Assembly: GCA_052170135.1 (NCBI GenBank)
Contig: JBQNBC010000002.1
Span: 1 to 64,000 of the forward strand
DNA: 64,000 bases
DNA from: Wolinella sp052170135
GTDB lineage: Bacteria; Campylobacterota; Campylobacteria; Campylobacterales; Helicobacteraceae
Reading direction: 5' to 3'
Translations under genes and position numbers: made by a program
The notes under the pieces: generated by a model
The model's input: the letters and a program-made list of their open reading frames with translations, nothing else
What the model was told of the DNA's origin: nothing
Databases searched by the model: none
In this document: piece after piece, positions 24,744 to 34,407 of the stretch
Layout: the number at the start of each line of letters is the position of its first letter
How positions within the stretch are numbered: the first letter of the stretch is position 1

Positions 24744-24853
24744 CACTCAATGTGATTTCGGCGCGATACTATCTTTTTTTCTCTGAAATAGCGATAAGCA
24801 ACGAGAAAAAATAGTCTATTTTTTCAAACCATTAGCCACTAACTATTATTAAA

Positions 24854-24874
24854 CTTGACAATAACAGACTAAAG
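24854..24874 (+). promoter_or_regulatory. HspR operator (HAIR-like inverted repeat) at clpB
   Basis: CTTGACA-N7-ACTAAAG matches the HAIR operator consensus of the heat-shock repressor HspR (CTTGAGT-N7-ACTCAAG) at 5 of 7 and 6 of 7 positions with the exact 7-base spacing. It overlaps the -35 box of the clpB promoter, so bound repressor would block RNA polymerase. HspR control of clpB is known in other members of the phylum; hspR itself is not in the window. Confidence 0.65.
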
Positions 24875-24883
24875 TTATATAAT
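24855..24883 (+). promoter_or_regulatory. Consensus sigma-70 promoter of clpB
   Basis: TTGACA (24855-24860) and TATAAT (24878-24883) with a 17-base spacer form a perfect consensus promoter, rare in this group where -35 boxes are usually poor. AAAAAGGAGCAGTAG gives the ribosome site before the ATG at 24920. Confidence 0.8.
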
Positions 24884-24919
24884 GCCCGAAATTACAAACT
24901 TTGCAAAAAGGAGCAGTAG

Positions 24920-27523
24920 ATGAATCCATTTGACAAAATCACACACCAGCTTCGTGAGGCATTAGAGCAGTCTATCTCTCTCGCTCTTCACGCGAAGAAT
25001 CCAGAGGTCTCAACGCCACACATGGCATGGGCATTACTTGTTAATTCAAGCTCGATTCTTAATCAAGCTCTAAATAAAATGGGGATTGATAAAAGCGCGA
25101 TAGAGCTGGAGGCAAAATCACTCACAGAGCAGTTGCCGCAGGTCTCACAACTTTCGAAAGAAAGTATCAAAATTTCTCGTTCGCTAGCCGATTCTTTTTC
25201 GCTTGCAGAGTCGTTAAGCGTAAAAAATGGCGATAAATTCATAGCGGTTGACACTTGGATTCTTGCAAATCTAAAAGAAGAGCCGCTAAAGACACTCTTT
25301 GCTAAATACCTCGATGTAAATGAGCTAAAAAAATCGCTAGAAGCGATGCGAGGCGGGAGTAAAATAGAGAGTGCCACAGATGATGAACTGCTTGAAAGTC
25401 TTGAAAAGTTTGGTATAGATCTAACACAAAAAGCACGGGAAAATAAGTTAGACCCGATTATAGGGCGTGATGAGGAGATTTCGCGCATGATGCAAATCCT
25501 AATCAGAAAGACAAAAAACAACCCGATTCTCCTTGGTGAACCAGGTGTAGGAAAGACCGCCGTCGTTGAAGGATTAGCTCAAAGAATCGTTGCCAAAGAA
25601 GTGCCTCTCTCACTCCAAAACCATCGCGTGATAGCACTTGATATGAGTGCACTAATAGCTGGTGCTAAGTATCGCGGAGAGTTTGAAGATCGTCTAAAAA
25701 AGGTTATCGAAGAGGTAAAAAAAGCAGGCAATGTTATTTTGTTTATCGATGAGATTCACACTATTGTAGGCGCGGGTGCGAGCGAAGGAAGCATGGATGC
25801 AGCGAATATCCTAAAGCCAGCCCTAGCACGCGGTGAGCTACATACAATTGGTGCAACGACACTAAAGGAGTATCGCAAATATTTTGAAAAAGATGCTGCG
25901 CTTGAGCGGAGATTTCAGCCGGTAAATCTGAATGAACCAACCATTAGCGAGGCATTACAGATACTCAGAGGAATTAAAGAACGGCTAGAGGCACATCATA
26001 ATGTTACGATTTATGATTCTGCTCTTGTAGCAGCAGCAAAGCTTTCAAGTCGCTACATTACAGATAGATTCTTGCCGGATAAGGCGATAGATTTAATCGA
26101 TGAAGCAGCAGCGGAGCTAAAAATGCAAATAGAATCTGAGCCCACAGAGCTAAGTCTTGCAAAGCGAAGAATTCAACGTCTCGAGGTGGAAAAAGAGGCG
26201 CTAAAAATGGAAAAAGAGAATGCAAAGAATGAGGAGAGAATTCGCGAAATAGAGAGCGAGCTAGCAAATGAACGCGAGATGGAGCGTGGGTTTTTGGCTC
26301 AGTTTGAGAACGAAAAGCGTGTATTTGGTGAAATTGCTGGAATTAAGGGCAAAATAGATGAGCTAAAGCGAGAATCGGAGCTAGCAAAGCGCACTGGCGA
26401 CTACAACAAAGCCGCAGAAATCGACTATGGGAAAATCCCAGAATGTGAGCGACGTGAAAAGGAGCTAAACGAGCAATGGAGCAAAATGCAAGAGAGTGGC
26501 ACGTTGCTAAAAAATGCTGTGAGCGAAGAGAGTATCGCTGGGATAGTTAGTCGCTGGACGCAGATTCCTGTTAGAAAAATGCTCCAAGGAGAAAGAGAGA
26601 AAATCCTCGGCGTGGAAGATGAGCTAAGACGCGATGTAATCGGACAAGATGAGGCACTACATGCTATTGCCCGTGCGATAAAACGCAATAAAGCTGGGCT
26701 TTCAGAATCAAATCGCCCAATAGGGAGCTTTCTCTTCCTTGGTCCTACTGGCGTGGGCAAGACACAAAGCGCAAAGACATTGGCAAAGTTCCTATTTGAC
26801 TCTGACAAGAATCTAATAAGAATCGACATGAGCGAATATATGGAGAAGCACGCTGCTAGTCGCCTTGTAGGTGCGCCTCCTGGGTATGTAGGCTACGAGG
26901 AGGGCGGGCAACTGACCGAGGCTGTGCGCCGTAAACCTTATAGTGTAGTGCTATTTGATGAGATTGAAAAGGCACATCCAGATGTTTTCAATATTCTTTT
27001 GCAGGTTCTTGATGATGGGCGTCTGACTGATAATAAAGGCGTTACGATTGATTTTAAAAATACAATCATAATCCTCACATCAAATATCGCTAGCGATAAA
27101 ATAATGGAAATCGCTGATAAAAGTGAGAGAGAATCAGCGGTGCAGTGTGAACTAAAACGCTACTTTAAGCCGGAATTTTTAAATAGGCTTGATGATATTG
27201 TGATTTTTAATCCGCTTGGAATGGCTCAAATAGTAGGAATCGTAGAGATTATGCTAGAGGGCATCCGAGAAAAACTACGCGAAAAAGAGATAGAAATAGA
27301 GTTAACAAGTGCAGCAAAAGAGAGAATTGCAGAGGTTGGTTTTGATCCGGTATTTGGTGCAAGACCACTAAAACGTGCACTATATGAAGAGGTTGAAGAT
27401 AGACTTGCAGAGCTAATTTTGCAAGAGCGTATTGGCGAGGGTAGTCATATTATTTTTGATGTAAAAGATGGTGAAGTAGTAACTGGAATCAAGGAGGCTA
27501 ATGGCTCGATATCATGGAGCTAA
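24920..27523 (+). CDS. clpB: ATP-dependent disaggregase ClpB
   Basis: An 867-residue Hsp100 protein that, with DnaK/DnaJ, rescues aggregated proteins. The Clp N-domain covers about residues 1-145, the first AAA+ domain has Walker A GEPGVGKT (206-213), a coiled-coil middle domain spans about 400-530 (ELSLAKRRIQRLEVEKE onward), and the second AAA+ domain has GPTGVGKT (about 609-616). No ClpP-binding IGF loop is evident, as expected for ClpB. It stands alone behind a perfect promoter and HspR-like operator, and a perfect 8-base stem directly follows the gene. Confidence 0.96.
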   Translation: MNPFDKITHQLREALEQSISLALHAKNPEVSTPHMAWALLVNSSSILNQALNKMGIDKSAIELEAKSLTEQLPQVSQLSKESIKISRSLADSFSLAESLSVKNGDKFIAVDTWILANLKEEPLKTLFAKYLDVNELKKSLEAMRGGSKIESATDDELLESLEKFGIDLTQKARENKLDPIIGRDEEISRMMQILIRKTKNNPILLGEPGVGKTAVVEGLAQRIVAKEVPLSLQNHRVIALDMSALIAGAKYRGEFEDRLKKVIEEVKKAGNVILFIDEIHTIVGAGASEGSMDAANILKPALARGELHTIGATTLKEYRKYFEKDAALERRFQPVNLNEPTISEALQILRGIKERLEAHHNVTIYDSALVAAAKLSSRYITDRFLPDKAIDLIDEAAAELKMQIESEPTELSLAKRRIQRLEVEKEALKMEKENAKNEERIREIESELANEREMERGFLAQFENEKRVFGEIAGIKGKIDELKRESELAKRTGDYNKAAEIDYGKIPECERREKELNEQWSKMQESGTLLKNAVSEESIAGIVSRWTQIPVRKMLQGEREKILGVEDELRRDVIGQDEALHAIARAIKRNKAGLSESNRPIGSFLFLGPTGVGKTQSAKTLAKFLFDSDKNLIRIDMSEYMEKHAASRLVGAPPGYVGYEEGGQLTEAVRRKPYSVVLFDEIEKAHPDVFNILLQVLDDGRLTDNKGVTIDFKNTIIILTSNIASDKIMEIADKSERESAVQCELKRYFKPEFLNRLDDIVIFNPLGMAQIVGIVEIMLEGIREKLREKEIEIELTSAAKERIAEVGFDPVFGARPLKRALYEEVEDRLAELILQERIGEGSHIIFDVKDGEVVTGIKEANGSISWS

Positions 27524-27543
27524 GGTGCGATTCTCCGCACCTT
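27522..27543 (+). terminator. Hairpin at the end of clpB
   Basis: AAGGTGCG and CGCACCTT form a perfect 8-base stem with a 6-base loop, beginning inside the clpB stop codon. There is no T run after it, so termination may be weak or the hairpin may protect the message end. The 27544-27756 gap to the efflux gene shows no gene. Confidence 0.5.
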
Positions 27544-27756
27544 AATGTGATAGAGAATCCAACATCTATGGTTTTTGCTTGTCGATTCTTTGCAAAAGCT
27601 AGATTCTCCTATCTTTTAATACCTAAGAGGTAGAGTAGCTAGAGCGTGTCTTAGTTATCAGGCAACACGCCTTGTCTAGCTTAAAGTTATTTTATAAGAT
27701 AGTCACAAGATTGCCTTTTCTTGCTGATAGTTTTATGCGAGATGCTTCATACCTCT

Positions 27757-29151
27757 CTATTTACCTACTTCAAAGCCACCACCAACAGCTTTATGTAGCG
27801 ATAATATAGACAATAGATGTGCAAGCCTTTGCTGTGCGCCTTGATCTTGCGCGCTAAAGTGTGCACGCTGATATTCAAGTAGTGCAGAGACATCTATTAG
27901 CCCCTCGCTATATCGGACAAATGCTATATCAAGTGAGCGTTGAGTCTGCAGAAGAATCTCGTGTTGCAATTCTACGCGCTCTTTGTTATATCGCTCATTC
28001 TCCAGCGCATCTTCAACCTCTTTTAGTGCAGTTAAGATACTCTTTTTGTAGCTTTCAAAAAGTGTTCTTAGTTTTGATTTTTCCATCTCTAGTGCATTTT
28101 TAAGTCGCCCAGAATCAAATAGATTCCACGTGGAATTTAGCGCGAGAGAAAGCGTTTGAGCTGGATTTGTTAAAGAGAGCAGGGAGTTTGTCAAGAGTGT
28201 GCCACTACCACTTATATTAAAGCTAGGGAACAGTGCATAGTACGCAGAATCGACGCTAAACTCTCCACCACTTAGCTTTGCTATATTTGCCGCAATATCT
28301 GGACGATGCTTTAATAAATCGCTTGGCAAACCTGCACTAATACTTGGGAATCGCAAGTCATCAAAACGTTCATTGCCTAGCATGAAATCCTGTGGCACTT
28401 CTCCAACAAGAATCGCAAGTGCATTTTTTAGCATCTTCTCTTCGTTCTCTAGTGTGAAGAGATTTGCCCTTTGGGATAGGACAGATGAGCGTTGTGCATT
28501 CACATCTAGCCCGCTCACTGCGCCCTCTTTGTAGCGTGCATTTACGATCTCAGACAGGCGCGTAGCAATGGCCAGATTCTCTTTAGCAATCGCTACTCGT
28601 AAGCGAGTGGCAAGCAATCTAAAATAGCTCTCTGCTATGCCAGAGATTAGAGAAAGTCGCACGGTCTCTACATCGTATTTGCTAGCCAAAAAAACTGCTT
28701 TAGCTGCATCTCTACTAGCGCGTACACGCCCAAATAGATCAATCTCATAAGAGAGTGAAAGCGAGGCTGATGTCGCTTGTGTGGAGCTAAAGTCGCTACT
28801 ACCATGTGGTGCGCTTCCACGCTCGCTTGTGCTACCTGTAACTCCTAAGCTTGGAAATAGCGATGCGCTCACACTTTTTAACGATAGCTCTGCTTGAATC
28901 ATGCGCTCAAATGCGCTTAAAATATCTGGATTCTTATCTAGCGCAAGCACAACTAGCCTATTTAGCTCGCTAGAGTTAAAGTCCTCCCACCAAAGTGATG
29001 ATATTTTTTCATCTGATGCATCTGCGCTAGTCGCTCGCTTATACTCTGCTGGCATGACAATGCCACTCGCCACATCTAGTTGCTCACCTCGTTCTGCACA
29101 TCCAGATAGAGCCAATAGCGCACCTAGAGCAACGATTCTTGTTGTTTTCAA
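27757..29151 (-). CDS. Outer membrane efflux lipoprotein (NodT/OprM type)
   Basis: A 464-residue TolC-family channel. I place the start at TTG 29149-29151, which has AAAGGAGAATAGT upstream and opens LKTTRIVALGALLALSGC, a signal peptide with lipobox L-S-G-C; a longer frame from 29253 would run into macB. The two outer-membrane-factor repeats follow, with the family landmarks YEIDLFGRVRAS and STWNLFDSGRLKNA and the LLKHRPDI segment. It would be a trimeric lipid-anchored exit duct. Located 11 bases after macB, it completes a MacA-MacB-outer membrane tripartite pump. Confidence 0.88.
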   Translation of the reverse strand: MKTTRIVALGALLALSGCAERGEQLDVASGIVMPAEYKRATSADASDEKISSLWWEDFNSSELNRLVVLALDKNPDILSAFERMIQAELSLKSVSASLFPSLGVTGSTSERGSAPHGSSDFSSTQATSASLSLSYEIDLFGRVRASRDAAKAVFLASKYDVETVRLSLISGIAESYFRLLATRLRVAIAKENLAIATRLSEIVNARYKEGAVSGLDVNAQRSSVLSQRANLFTLENEEKMLKNALAILVGEVPQDFMLGNERFDDLRFPSISAGLPSDLLKHRPDIAANIAKLSGGEFSVDSAYYALFPSFNISGSGTLLTNSLLSLTNPAQTLSLALNSTWNLFDSGRLKNALEMEKSKLRTLFESYKKSILTALKEVEDALENERYNKERVELQHEILLQTQRSLDIAFVRYSEGLIDVSALLEYQRAHFSAQDQGAQQRLAHLLSILSLHKAVGGGFEVGK

Positions 29152-29162
29152 ACTATTCTCCT

Positions 29163-31106
29163 TTACTCTGAAGCAAGCGCGACAACCGGATCTAAGCGTG
29201 CCGCTTTTTTTGCTGGCAAATAGCCAAAAAGTAGCCCTGTGACAAACGAGCAACCAAATGCCCAGATTATCGGCATAAATGAGTAGTGCACTGCTGTGCC
29301 AAAGCTTGCCACTATTGCGCTAATGCCAACACCAAGAATCACACCAATAAATCCACCAAGTGCGGATACAACCACCGATTCTATTAGAAATTGCTGCAAA
29401 ATATTTCGCATTCGTGCGCCTGTTGCCATACGGATTCCTATCTCTTTGGTGCGCTCTGTTACACTAACAAGCATTATATTCATAACGCCTATTCCACCCA
29501 CAAGCAATGAAATCGCAGCAACTGAGCCAAGAAGAATCGTAAGCGTATTTTGTGTCTGTGTCGCATCCTCGATGAGTGATGCCATGTTGTGAATCCTAAA
29601 ATCCTCCACGCCACCATGTCGCTGAAGAACAGTGGCGCGAATGGCCTGCTCTGTCTCATCGATTCTCTTCAAGTCGTCCATCGCCACTGTAATATTTCGC
29701 AAGTATTTATAGCCTATAAGCTGTAAACTCCCGGTCGTATAAGGAATTAAAATCACATCATCCTGATCATCGCCACCGCTTGAAGCGCCACGGGCAGCCA
29801 TAACGCCGATGACCTCAAACATGATATTGTCCACCAGGATAAATTTCCCCAAAGAATCCTCATCTCCAAAAAGTGCTTTTTCCACTGTTTTGCCAAGCAC
29901 GACAACCTTAGCATAGTTGCGCTCATCCTCCTCGGTGAAAAAGACTCCTTTATCAAGTAACCAATTTCGCACTATCGTGAAGTTTGTAGAGGTGGCAATG
30001 AGCGATGTACTTTGGTCGCTGCTACCATATCGCGTGGTTACTGATTTGCGATTCTCGGGCATAGCAGCGATTACGTTATCCACCTCCATAATCGCATCCA
30101 TATCACCTGGCACTAGTGTTGCGATTCCTGAGAAGCCACGCGAGTTTGGCATGCCTGGGCGCACCACCAGGATATTTGTCCCCATACCGCCGATTCTATC
30201 TAGTACAGCATTTTTTGCTCCATCACCGATAGCTAACATGACAATGACTGATGTCACACCAATGACTATTCCAAGGAGAGTTAAGGCAGTGCGAAATAGG
30301 TTTGTCCTAAGTGAGCGAAATGCCATCTTCATAGCTTCTGTAAGCTCTAGCCAGAGCGATGGATGACTACGTGCAAAAGGCGAGCGTACAGTCGGCAATT
30401 TTTTAATTTTCGCTTCTTGTTTATTGATGATTAGCCCATCTTTCATTTCGATAATTCTATCTGCGTGTGAAGCGACATGAGAATCGTGTGTAATCAAAAT
30501 AATCGTATGCCCCTCTTTTGAGAGTTGCATAAGTAGCCCCATCACCTCTTCGCCACTCTTGCTATCTAGAGCACCTGTTGGCTCATCAGCAAGTATCACA
30601 CGCCCACCATTCATAAGTGCACGCGCGATAGAGACGCGTTGCTGCTGTCCTCCTGATAGTTGATTTGGGCGATGGGATAGACGCTCGCCAAGCCCAAGTG
30701 CACTTAGTAGATTTTCTGCACGCTCTGCACGCTCAGTAGAATCCGCACCAGCATATATAGCTGGCACCTCGACATTTTCTCGTGCATTTAGCGCGTGGAT
30801 CAGATGGTATCCCTGAAATATAAATCCAAACTCCTCGCGCCTAAGCTCAGCTAGTGAGTCATTCTCTAGCTCTGATATCCTGCTACCACGAAATAGATAC
30901 TCGCCAGCACTTGCTCTATCAAGACAACCAAGGATATTCATAAGCGTTGATTTTCCCGAGCCAGACGCTCCAACTATGGCGACAAACTCCCCGGCGTAAA
31001 TCTCAAGGTCGATTCCTTTAAGAATCTCCACTGTATTTCCGCCTAAGTCAAAAATACGTTTGATTCCCTTAAGTGATATGAGTGGCACAGGAGAAGAATC
31101 GAACAT
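29163..31106 (-). CDS. macB: MacB-type ABC transporter (ATPase plus permease)
   Basis: A 647-residue fused ABC protein. The ATPase half has Walker A GASGSGKST (46-54), the signature LSGGQQQR (150-157) and Walker B ILADEPTGALD (171-181). It is followed by one membrane helix, a large periplasmic domain (about 300-510) and three further helices in the FtsX-like permease region. MacB moves substrates from the periplasm (macrolides, peptides, virulence factors in other species) by mechanical coupling to MacA and an outer membrane duct. It overlaps macA by one base. The substrate here cannot be told. Confidence 0.92.
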   Translation of the reverse strand: MFDSSPVPLISLKGIKRIFDLGGNTVEILKGIDLEIYAGEFVAIVGASGSGKSTLMNILGCLDRASAGEYLFRGSRISELENDSLAELRREEFGFIFQGYHLIHALNARENVEVPAIYAGADSTERAERAENLLSALGLGERLSHRPNQLSGGQQQRVSIARALMNGGRVILADEPTGALDSKSGEEVMGLLMQLSKEGHTIILITHDSHVASHADRIIEMKDGLIINKQEAKIKKLPTVRSPFARSHPSLWLELTEAMKMAFRSLRTNLFRTALTLLGIVIGVTSVIVMLAIGDGAKNAVLDRIGGMGTNILVVRPGMPNSRGFSGIATLVPGDMDAIMEVDNVIAAMPENRKSVTTRYGSSDQSTSLIATSTNFTIVRNWLLDKGVFFTEEDERNYAKVVVLGKTVEKALFGDEDSLGKFILVDNIMFEVIGVMAARGASSGGDDQDDVILIPYTTGSLQLIGYKYLRNITVAMDDLKRIDETEQAIRATVLQRHGGVEDFRIHNMASLIEDATQTQNTLTILLGSVAAISLLVGGIGVMNIMLVSVTERTKEIGIRMATGARMRNILQQFLIESVVVSALGGFIGVILGVGISAIVASFGTAVHYSFMPIIWAFGCSFVTGLLFGYLPAKKAARLDPVVALASE

Positions 31107-32359
31107 TAAAACATCCTAGGAGCTGGCACACCACTTTGTCGTTGCGAAGAGGTAGTGCCGGGTTTCACTCCACGCAATATCACCTTTTCACCCTCGTTTA
31201 ATCCAGATAAAATCTGTGCTTGCAGGCGACTTGTCACACCCACTTCGACACTACGCTCTTCTGTAATGCCATTATCTTTTAGAATCCGTACCACGCCTTT
31301 TTGCGTTTTTGCCCCATTTTGAATGCGTGGAGAGTTGGATTCTTTGCTCGTGTTTGTCTCTTTTGTCTCCTTTAATTTTGCTTCTGTGTGTTGGTTTTTA
31401 GAGAGCGTGAGAGCTGATATGGGTACTAGAAGTGTATTTTTTGCCGATGAGACGATAAAAAATACCTGCGTAGTCATATCGCTCATAAGATGCCCATCTG
31501 TGTTCTCAACATCAAAGAGTGCGCTATAAAGAACGACATTATTTGTGATGGTTGGTGTAGGCTCTATTTTGTTGAGATTGCTTGTATATCGCTTATCGCT
31601 GCCTAGTGTCGTAAAATAGACGCTCATACCCTTTTTAAGACGATTTACATCGGCTTCAGAGACTTGTGCTTTGATGGTCATGATAGACAAGTCTGCGATT
31701 CTTAAAATTGTCGGAGCTTGTTGATTTGTGTTTAGAGTCTGTCCCTGGCGTGCCGTGATAGAGACGATAGTGCCAGTCATTGGGGCGTAGATTCTTGTGT
31801 AGGCTAGATTTGCTTCATCAGCGCGTATGCTAGATTCTAGTTGCTCGATTTGTGCCCTTATCATCTCTAGTTGCGCCTTTGAGCTTTTGAGCGATGTCTC
31901 TGCATTTTGGAGTGCCTCCAGACTTGTCGCATCACTGCCATATAACCCTTTTTGACGTTTGTAATTCAACTCCGATAATGTAAGTTGCGCTTCCCTGTCG
32001 ATTAGCTGAGCTTTTTGATATTTTAGTTGTGCTCGACTCGCATCTACTCGCGCCTTATAAACCGTAACATCAATCTCAGCAAGCAGATCTCCCTCGTTTA
32101 CATGGTCGCCGACTTTGACATGTATTTTGCGTAGCTGTCCTGAGACCTGTGCGCCTACATCTACATAATCGCGTGGCTGGATAGTCCCAGTGGCGCTCAC
32201 GATGCTTTCCACATCTCCGCGTGTCACCACAGCACTTGGTGGTGCACTCTTAGCGCTACTTTTTTGTTGCTCTCCCCAAAAATAGTAGAGTGCAACACCG
32301 ATTAAAACCATCGCTAAAAGCAAAACCGCCCACACAGTGCCTCTATTTTTCTTTCTCAT
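31106..32359 (-). CDS. macA: MacA-type periplasmic adaptor (HlyD/RND adaptor family)
   Basis: A 417-residue adaptor with an N-terminal membrane helix (about 8-28), a lipoyl/barrel-sandwich hybrid split around a helical hairpin (about 65-215) and beta-barrel and membrane-proximal domains. SATGTIQPRDYVDVGAQVSG and ADLSIMTIKAQVSEADV are typical of MacA. A polar Lys/Thr/Asn/Ser-rich stretch of about 30 residues (near 325-355) interrupts the C-terminal part and looks like an inserted linker. First gene of the macA-macB-efflux operon, with AGGAAAGAC before the ATG. Confidence 0.9.
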   Translation of the reverse strand: MRKKNRGTVWAVLLLAMVLIGVALYYFWGEQQKSSAKSAPPSAVVTRGDVESIVSATGTIQPRDYVDVGAQVSGQLRKIHVKVGDHVNEGDLLAEIDVTVYKARVDASRAQLKYQKAQLIDREAQLTLSELNYKRQKGLYGSDATSLEALQNAETSLKSSKAQLEMIRAQIEQLESSIRADEANLAYTRIYAPMTGTIVSITARQGQTLNTNQQAPTILRIADLSIMTIKAQVSEADVNRLKKGMSVYFTTLGSDKRYTSNLNKIEPTPTITNNVVLYSALFDVENTDGHLMSDMTTQVFFIVSSAKNTLLVPISALTLSKNQHTEAKLKETKETNTSKESNSPRIQNGAKTQKGVVRILKDNGITEERSVEVGVTSRLQAQILSGLNEGEKVILRGVKPGTTSSQRQSGVPAPRMF

Positions 32360-32387
32360 GTCTTTCCTAAAAAATAATCTTTAACAA

Positions 32388-33683
32388 TCATGGAGAATCC
32401 ATCCAAAGAATTGGTGCGATTCTCCAAAGCAAGCACGCCTTTAAGCCTTGCTTGCTGCTTTTTTGCTCTCTCTTTCTTCTGTTAAAATAGAGCATCCAGC
32501 CAGTAATCACAAAAAGTGGCATAAGCGTGCTAGAGATGAAAAATATCCATCGCCCAACTTCGCCGAAAAACTCGCCACTATGTATAGGTAGCATACTCCC
32601 CATTATCTTTTCATTTAATGGTTTATCATCGTAGCGTGTATGACTTAGTAGCTTGCCCTCTTTTAGGTCGATGCTCATCTGATTCCCTGCGCGTGAGTGT
32701 GCCGCATCTAAATCTATGTAGACGACGCTATATTTGAGTCCACCTTTTGGTATTTGCACAGTGATAGTTTTGTAGCCATTAGGAATCGTCTCTTTTGCCA
32801 GCTCTATAGCTTGCTCAACGTCTAATGCAATCTCTGAGATACTCTTGTTGGGGGTAGATGGTCTACTTGGTTGCTCTTTCGCGCTATTGTTTGCATCTTT
32901 TGATTCTTTAATTGCATTCTCATTTGTTTTTTGGGCTTTTGCTTGAGTGGAGTTAGTGTCCTTTGGTGGCTGCTGACGGAATCTAGCCGGTACCTCCACA
33001 CCCATGATATTATAAAGCCCGATTCTGTACCAGTTATACGACCAGTAGAGACCAGTTAAAGACATTAGTAAAAACGGCACTAGAACCCACATGCCAATAG
33101 CCGAGTGTAGCTTGTATAAGAATCCACGCCCCTTTGCACTGAAATTAACAATAAGAGCTTTTAAAAATCCCTTTCGAAGGACGCTCCAATATAGATACAC
33201 CCCACTAATTGATAGAAAAACCAAAATAATCGTTGAAATAGCAACAATCTGTTTGCCTACACCTCCAGATTCCCACTGTAAGCGACGGTGTAGCCACATC
33301 ATAAACGTGAAGAATCTCTGAGCACGTAGCTCAGAGATAATCTCGCCTGTATATGGATGGACATAGAGTGAGATTCCTCTATGATTTTCTTGATTATTTG
33401 CAGAAGAGACGACAACTCTCACGCTCTCTTGCACGCTACTTGGTATTGTTATAGATGTTACTTTTGAGCCAGTATTGCTCTCTTGCACGCGCTCAAGAAT
33501 CTCCTCGATACTCAGCCGAGGGGAATTCTCATTAGCATTAATGGCAAATACATCTGGGTTTAGCCAGCGCATGATATCGCTTTGAAACGATAAAAGCGCG
33601 CCACTAATACCGATGATAAATAGTGTGAGTGAGGCGACTATCCCAAGTAGCCAGTGCGCCTGAAAAAAGAGTTTTTTTACCAT
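32388..33683 (-). CDS. PepSY-associated TM protein (PiuB/FsrB-like)
   Basis: A 431-residue inner membrane protein with four main helices (about 10-32, 147-167, 190-215 and 385-405) and periplasmic PepSY-type regions. The first helix region HWLLGIVASLTLFIIGISGALL and the second WLHRRLQ with its His are family marks; membrane His residues may bind heme. Relatives reduce ferric siderophores at the inner membrane. A low-complexity linker rich in Asn, Ser, Thr, Lys and Pro (about 245-285) separates two halves. It follows the DUF4198 gene by 6 bases, and that gene has a Fur-box-like site, so an iron-uptake role is inferred. Confidence 0.78.
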   Translation of the reverse strand: MVKKLFFQAHWLLGIVASLTLFIIGISGALLSFQSDIMRWLNPDVFAINANENSPRLSIEEILERVQESNTGSKVTSITIPSSVQESVRVVVSSANNQENHRGISLYVHPYTGEIISELRAQRFFTFMMWLHRRLQWESGGVGKQIVAISTIILVFLSISGVYLYWSVLRKGFLKALIVNFSAKGRGFLYKLHSAIGMWVLVPFLLMSLTGLYWSYNWYRIGLYNIMGVEVPARFRQQPPKDTNSTQAKAQKTNENAIKESKDANNSAKEQPSRPSTPNKSISEIALDVEQAIELAKETIPNGYKTITVQIPKGGLKYSVVYIDLDAAHSRAGNQMSIDLKEGKLLSHTRYDDKPLNEKIMGSMLPIHSGEFFGEVGRWIFFISSTLMPLFVITGWMLYFNRRKREQKSSKQGLKACLLWRIAPILWMDSP

Positions 33684-33689
33684 GCTAGA

Positions 33690-34346
33690 TTACTTTTCTG
33701 ACCACAAAAGACCACTTTCGACATCAAATGTAAGCGTCATCACATAGCTAGTCTGATCGTATGGCTCGCCATCTACTTCGCCCTTGGTTTCGTCTATATG
33801 CTTAAGTGTCGCGAAGTATCGCCCTTTCCATGGAGTTTTAATTGTTATCTCTCCATTGTCGTTACTTCTAAAACTCATCGACCACATATTTGGTGCGTAT
33901 AGTGTCACATTGGTTCTAGCTAGTGGCTCGCCATCATATGTTATTACAAATGTATCGCTATCTTTTGTTTTTGGTACAAGGTCTAGTTTTAGCAGATTCT
34001 TATTATCACTTCTGCCTGTACGCGCTAGAAAAATAGTGCGACTAATAACCGGCGCTAGCTTGCTTTTTCGTGGCTTAAATGCCTCTACAAGAGCAATATC
34101 TGAGCCGCTTTTAGCAGTGGCTTCGATGTAGTTTGTAGCACGCTCTTTGCGCTCTATCTCACCAGCTGGAAGGTAGAGGTTTGCCTTTATCATGTTTAGT
34201 CTATCGCCACTCTCTTTGATTCCTTGTGTATAGTGCCCAAAGAATGTCTTTATGCTATTTCCATCTCGCTCTAGCCACACTTCGTGAGCCATAGCACTTG
34301 AGCCCAATAACGATGCCGCAACTGTTGCAATTAGATATTTTTTCAT
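33690..34346 (-). CDS. Periplasmic DUF4198 domain protein
   Basis: A 218-residue exported protein with a signal peptide cut after AMA, before HEVWLERDG, which is the usual start of mature DUF4198 proteins. The C-terminal half (EPLARTNVTLYAP to PWKGRYFATLKHID) resembles the Ig-like carrier domains found in metal-uptake systems such as NikK-type proteins. It probably binds or presents a metal in the periplasm. First gene of a two-gene operon with the PepSY protein; AAGGAGAATTGA precedes the ATG and a Fur-box-like palindrome lies upstream. Confidence 0.75.
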   Translation of the reverse strand: MKKYLIATVAASLLGSSAMAHEVWLERDGNSIKTFFGHYTQGIKESGDRLNMIKANLYLPAGEIERKERATNYIEATAKSGSDIALVEAFKPRKSKLAPVISRTIFLARTGRSDNKNLLKLDLVPKTKDSDTFVITYDGEPLARTNVTLYAPNMWSMSFRSNDNGEITIKTPWKGRYFATLKHIDETKGEVDGEPYDQTSYVMTLTFDVESGLLWSEK

Positions 34347-34381
34347 TCAATTCTCCTTGAAAAGTTTATTTTAGAGGCGTG

Positions 34382-34387
34382 ATTATC
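34382..34387 (-). promoter_or_regulatory. -10-like box (GATAAT) of the DUF4198 operon
   Basis: On the minus strand GATAAT lies about 35 bases before the ATG at 34346, and 20 bases downstream of the palindrome at 34408-34428, which would cover the -35 region. Confidence 0.4.
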
Positions 34388-34407
34388 TACAAAATGAGCT
34401 TTAGTTT

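Noticed and set aside
27524..27756. Possible small gene between clpB and the efflux gene
   Set aside because: No frame with a start and ribosome site; only a hairpin at the clpB end and a weak GCGTGT/ACACGC repeat are seen.
29152..29253. Longer N-terminus for the outer membrane efflux protein
   Set aside because: The extra 34 codons overlap macB and are not a signal sequence; TTG at 29149-29151 has an AAAGGAG box and opens a proper lipoprotein signal.
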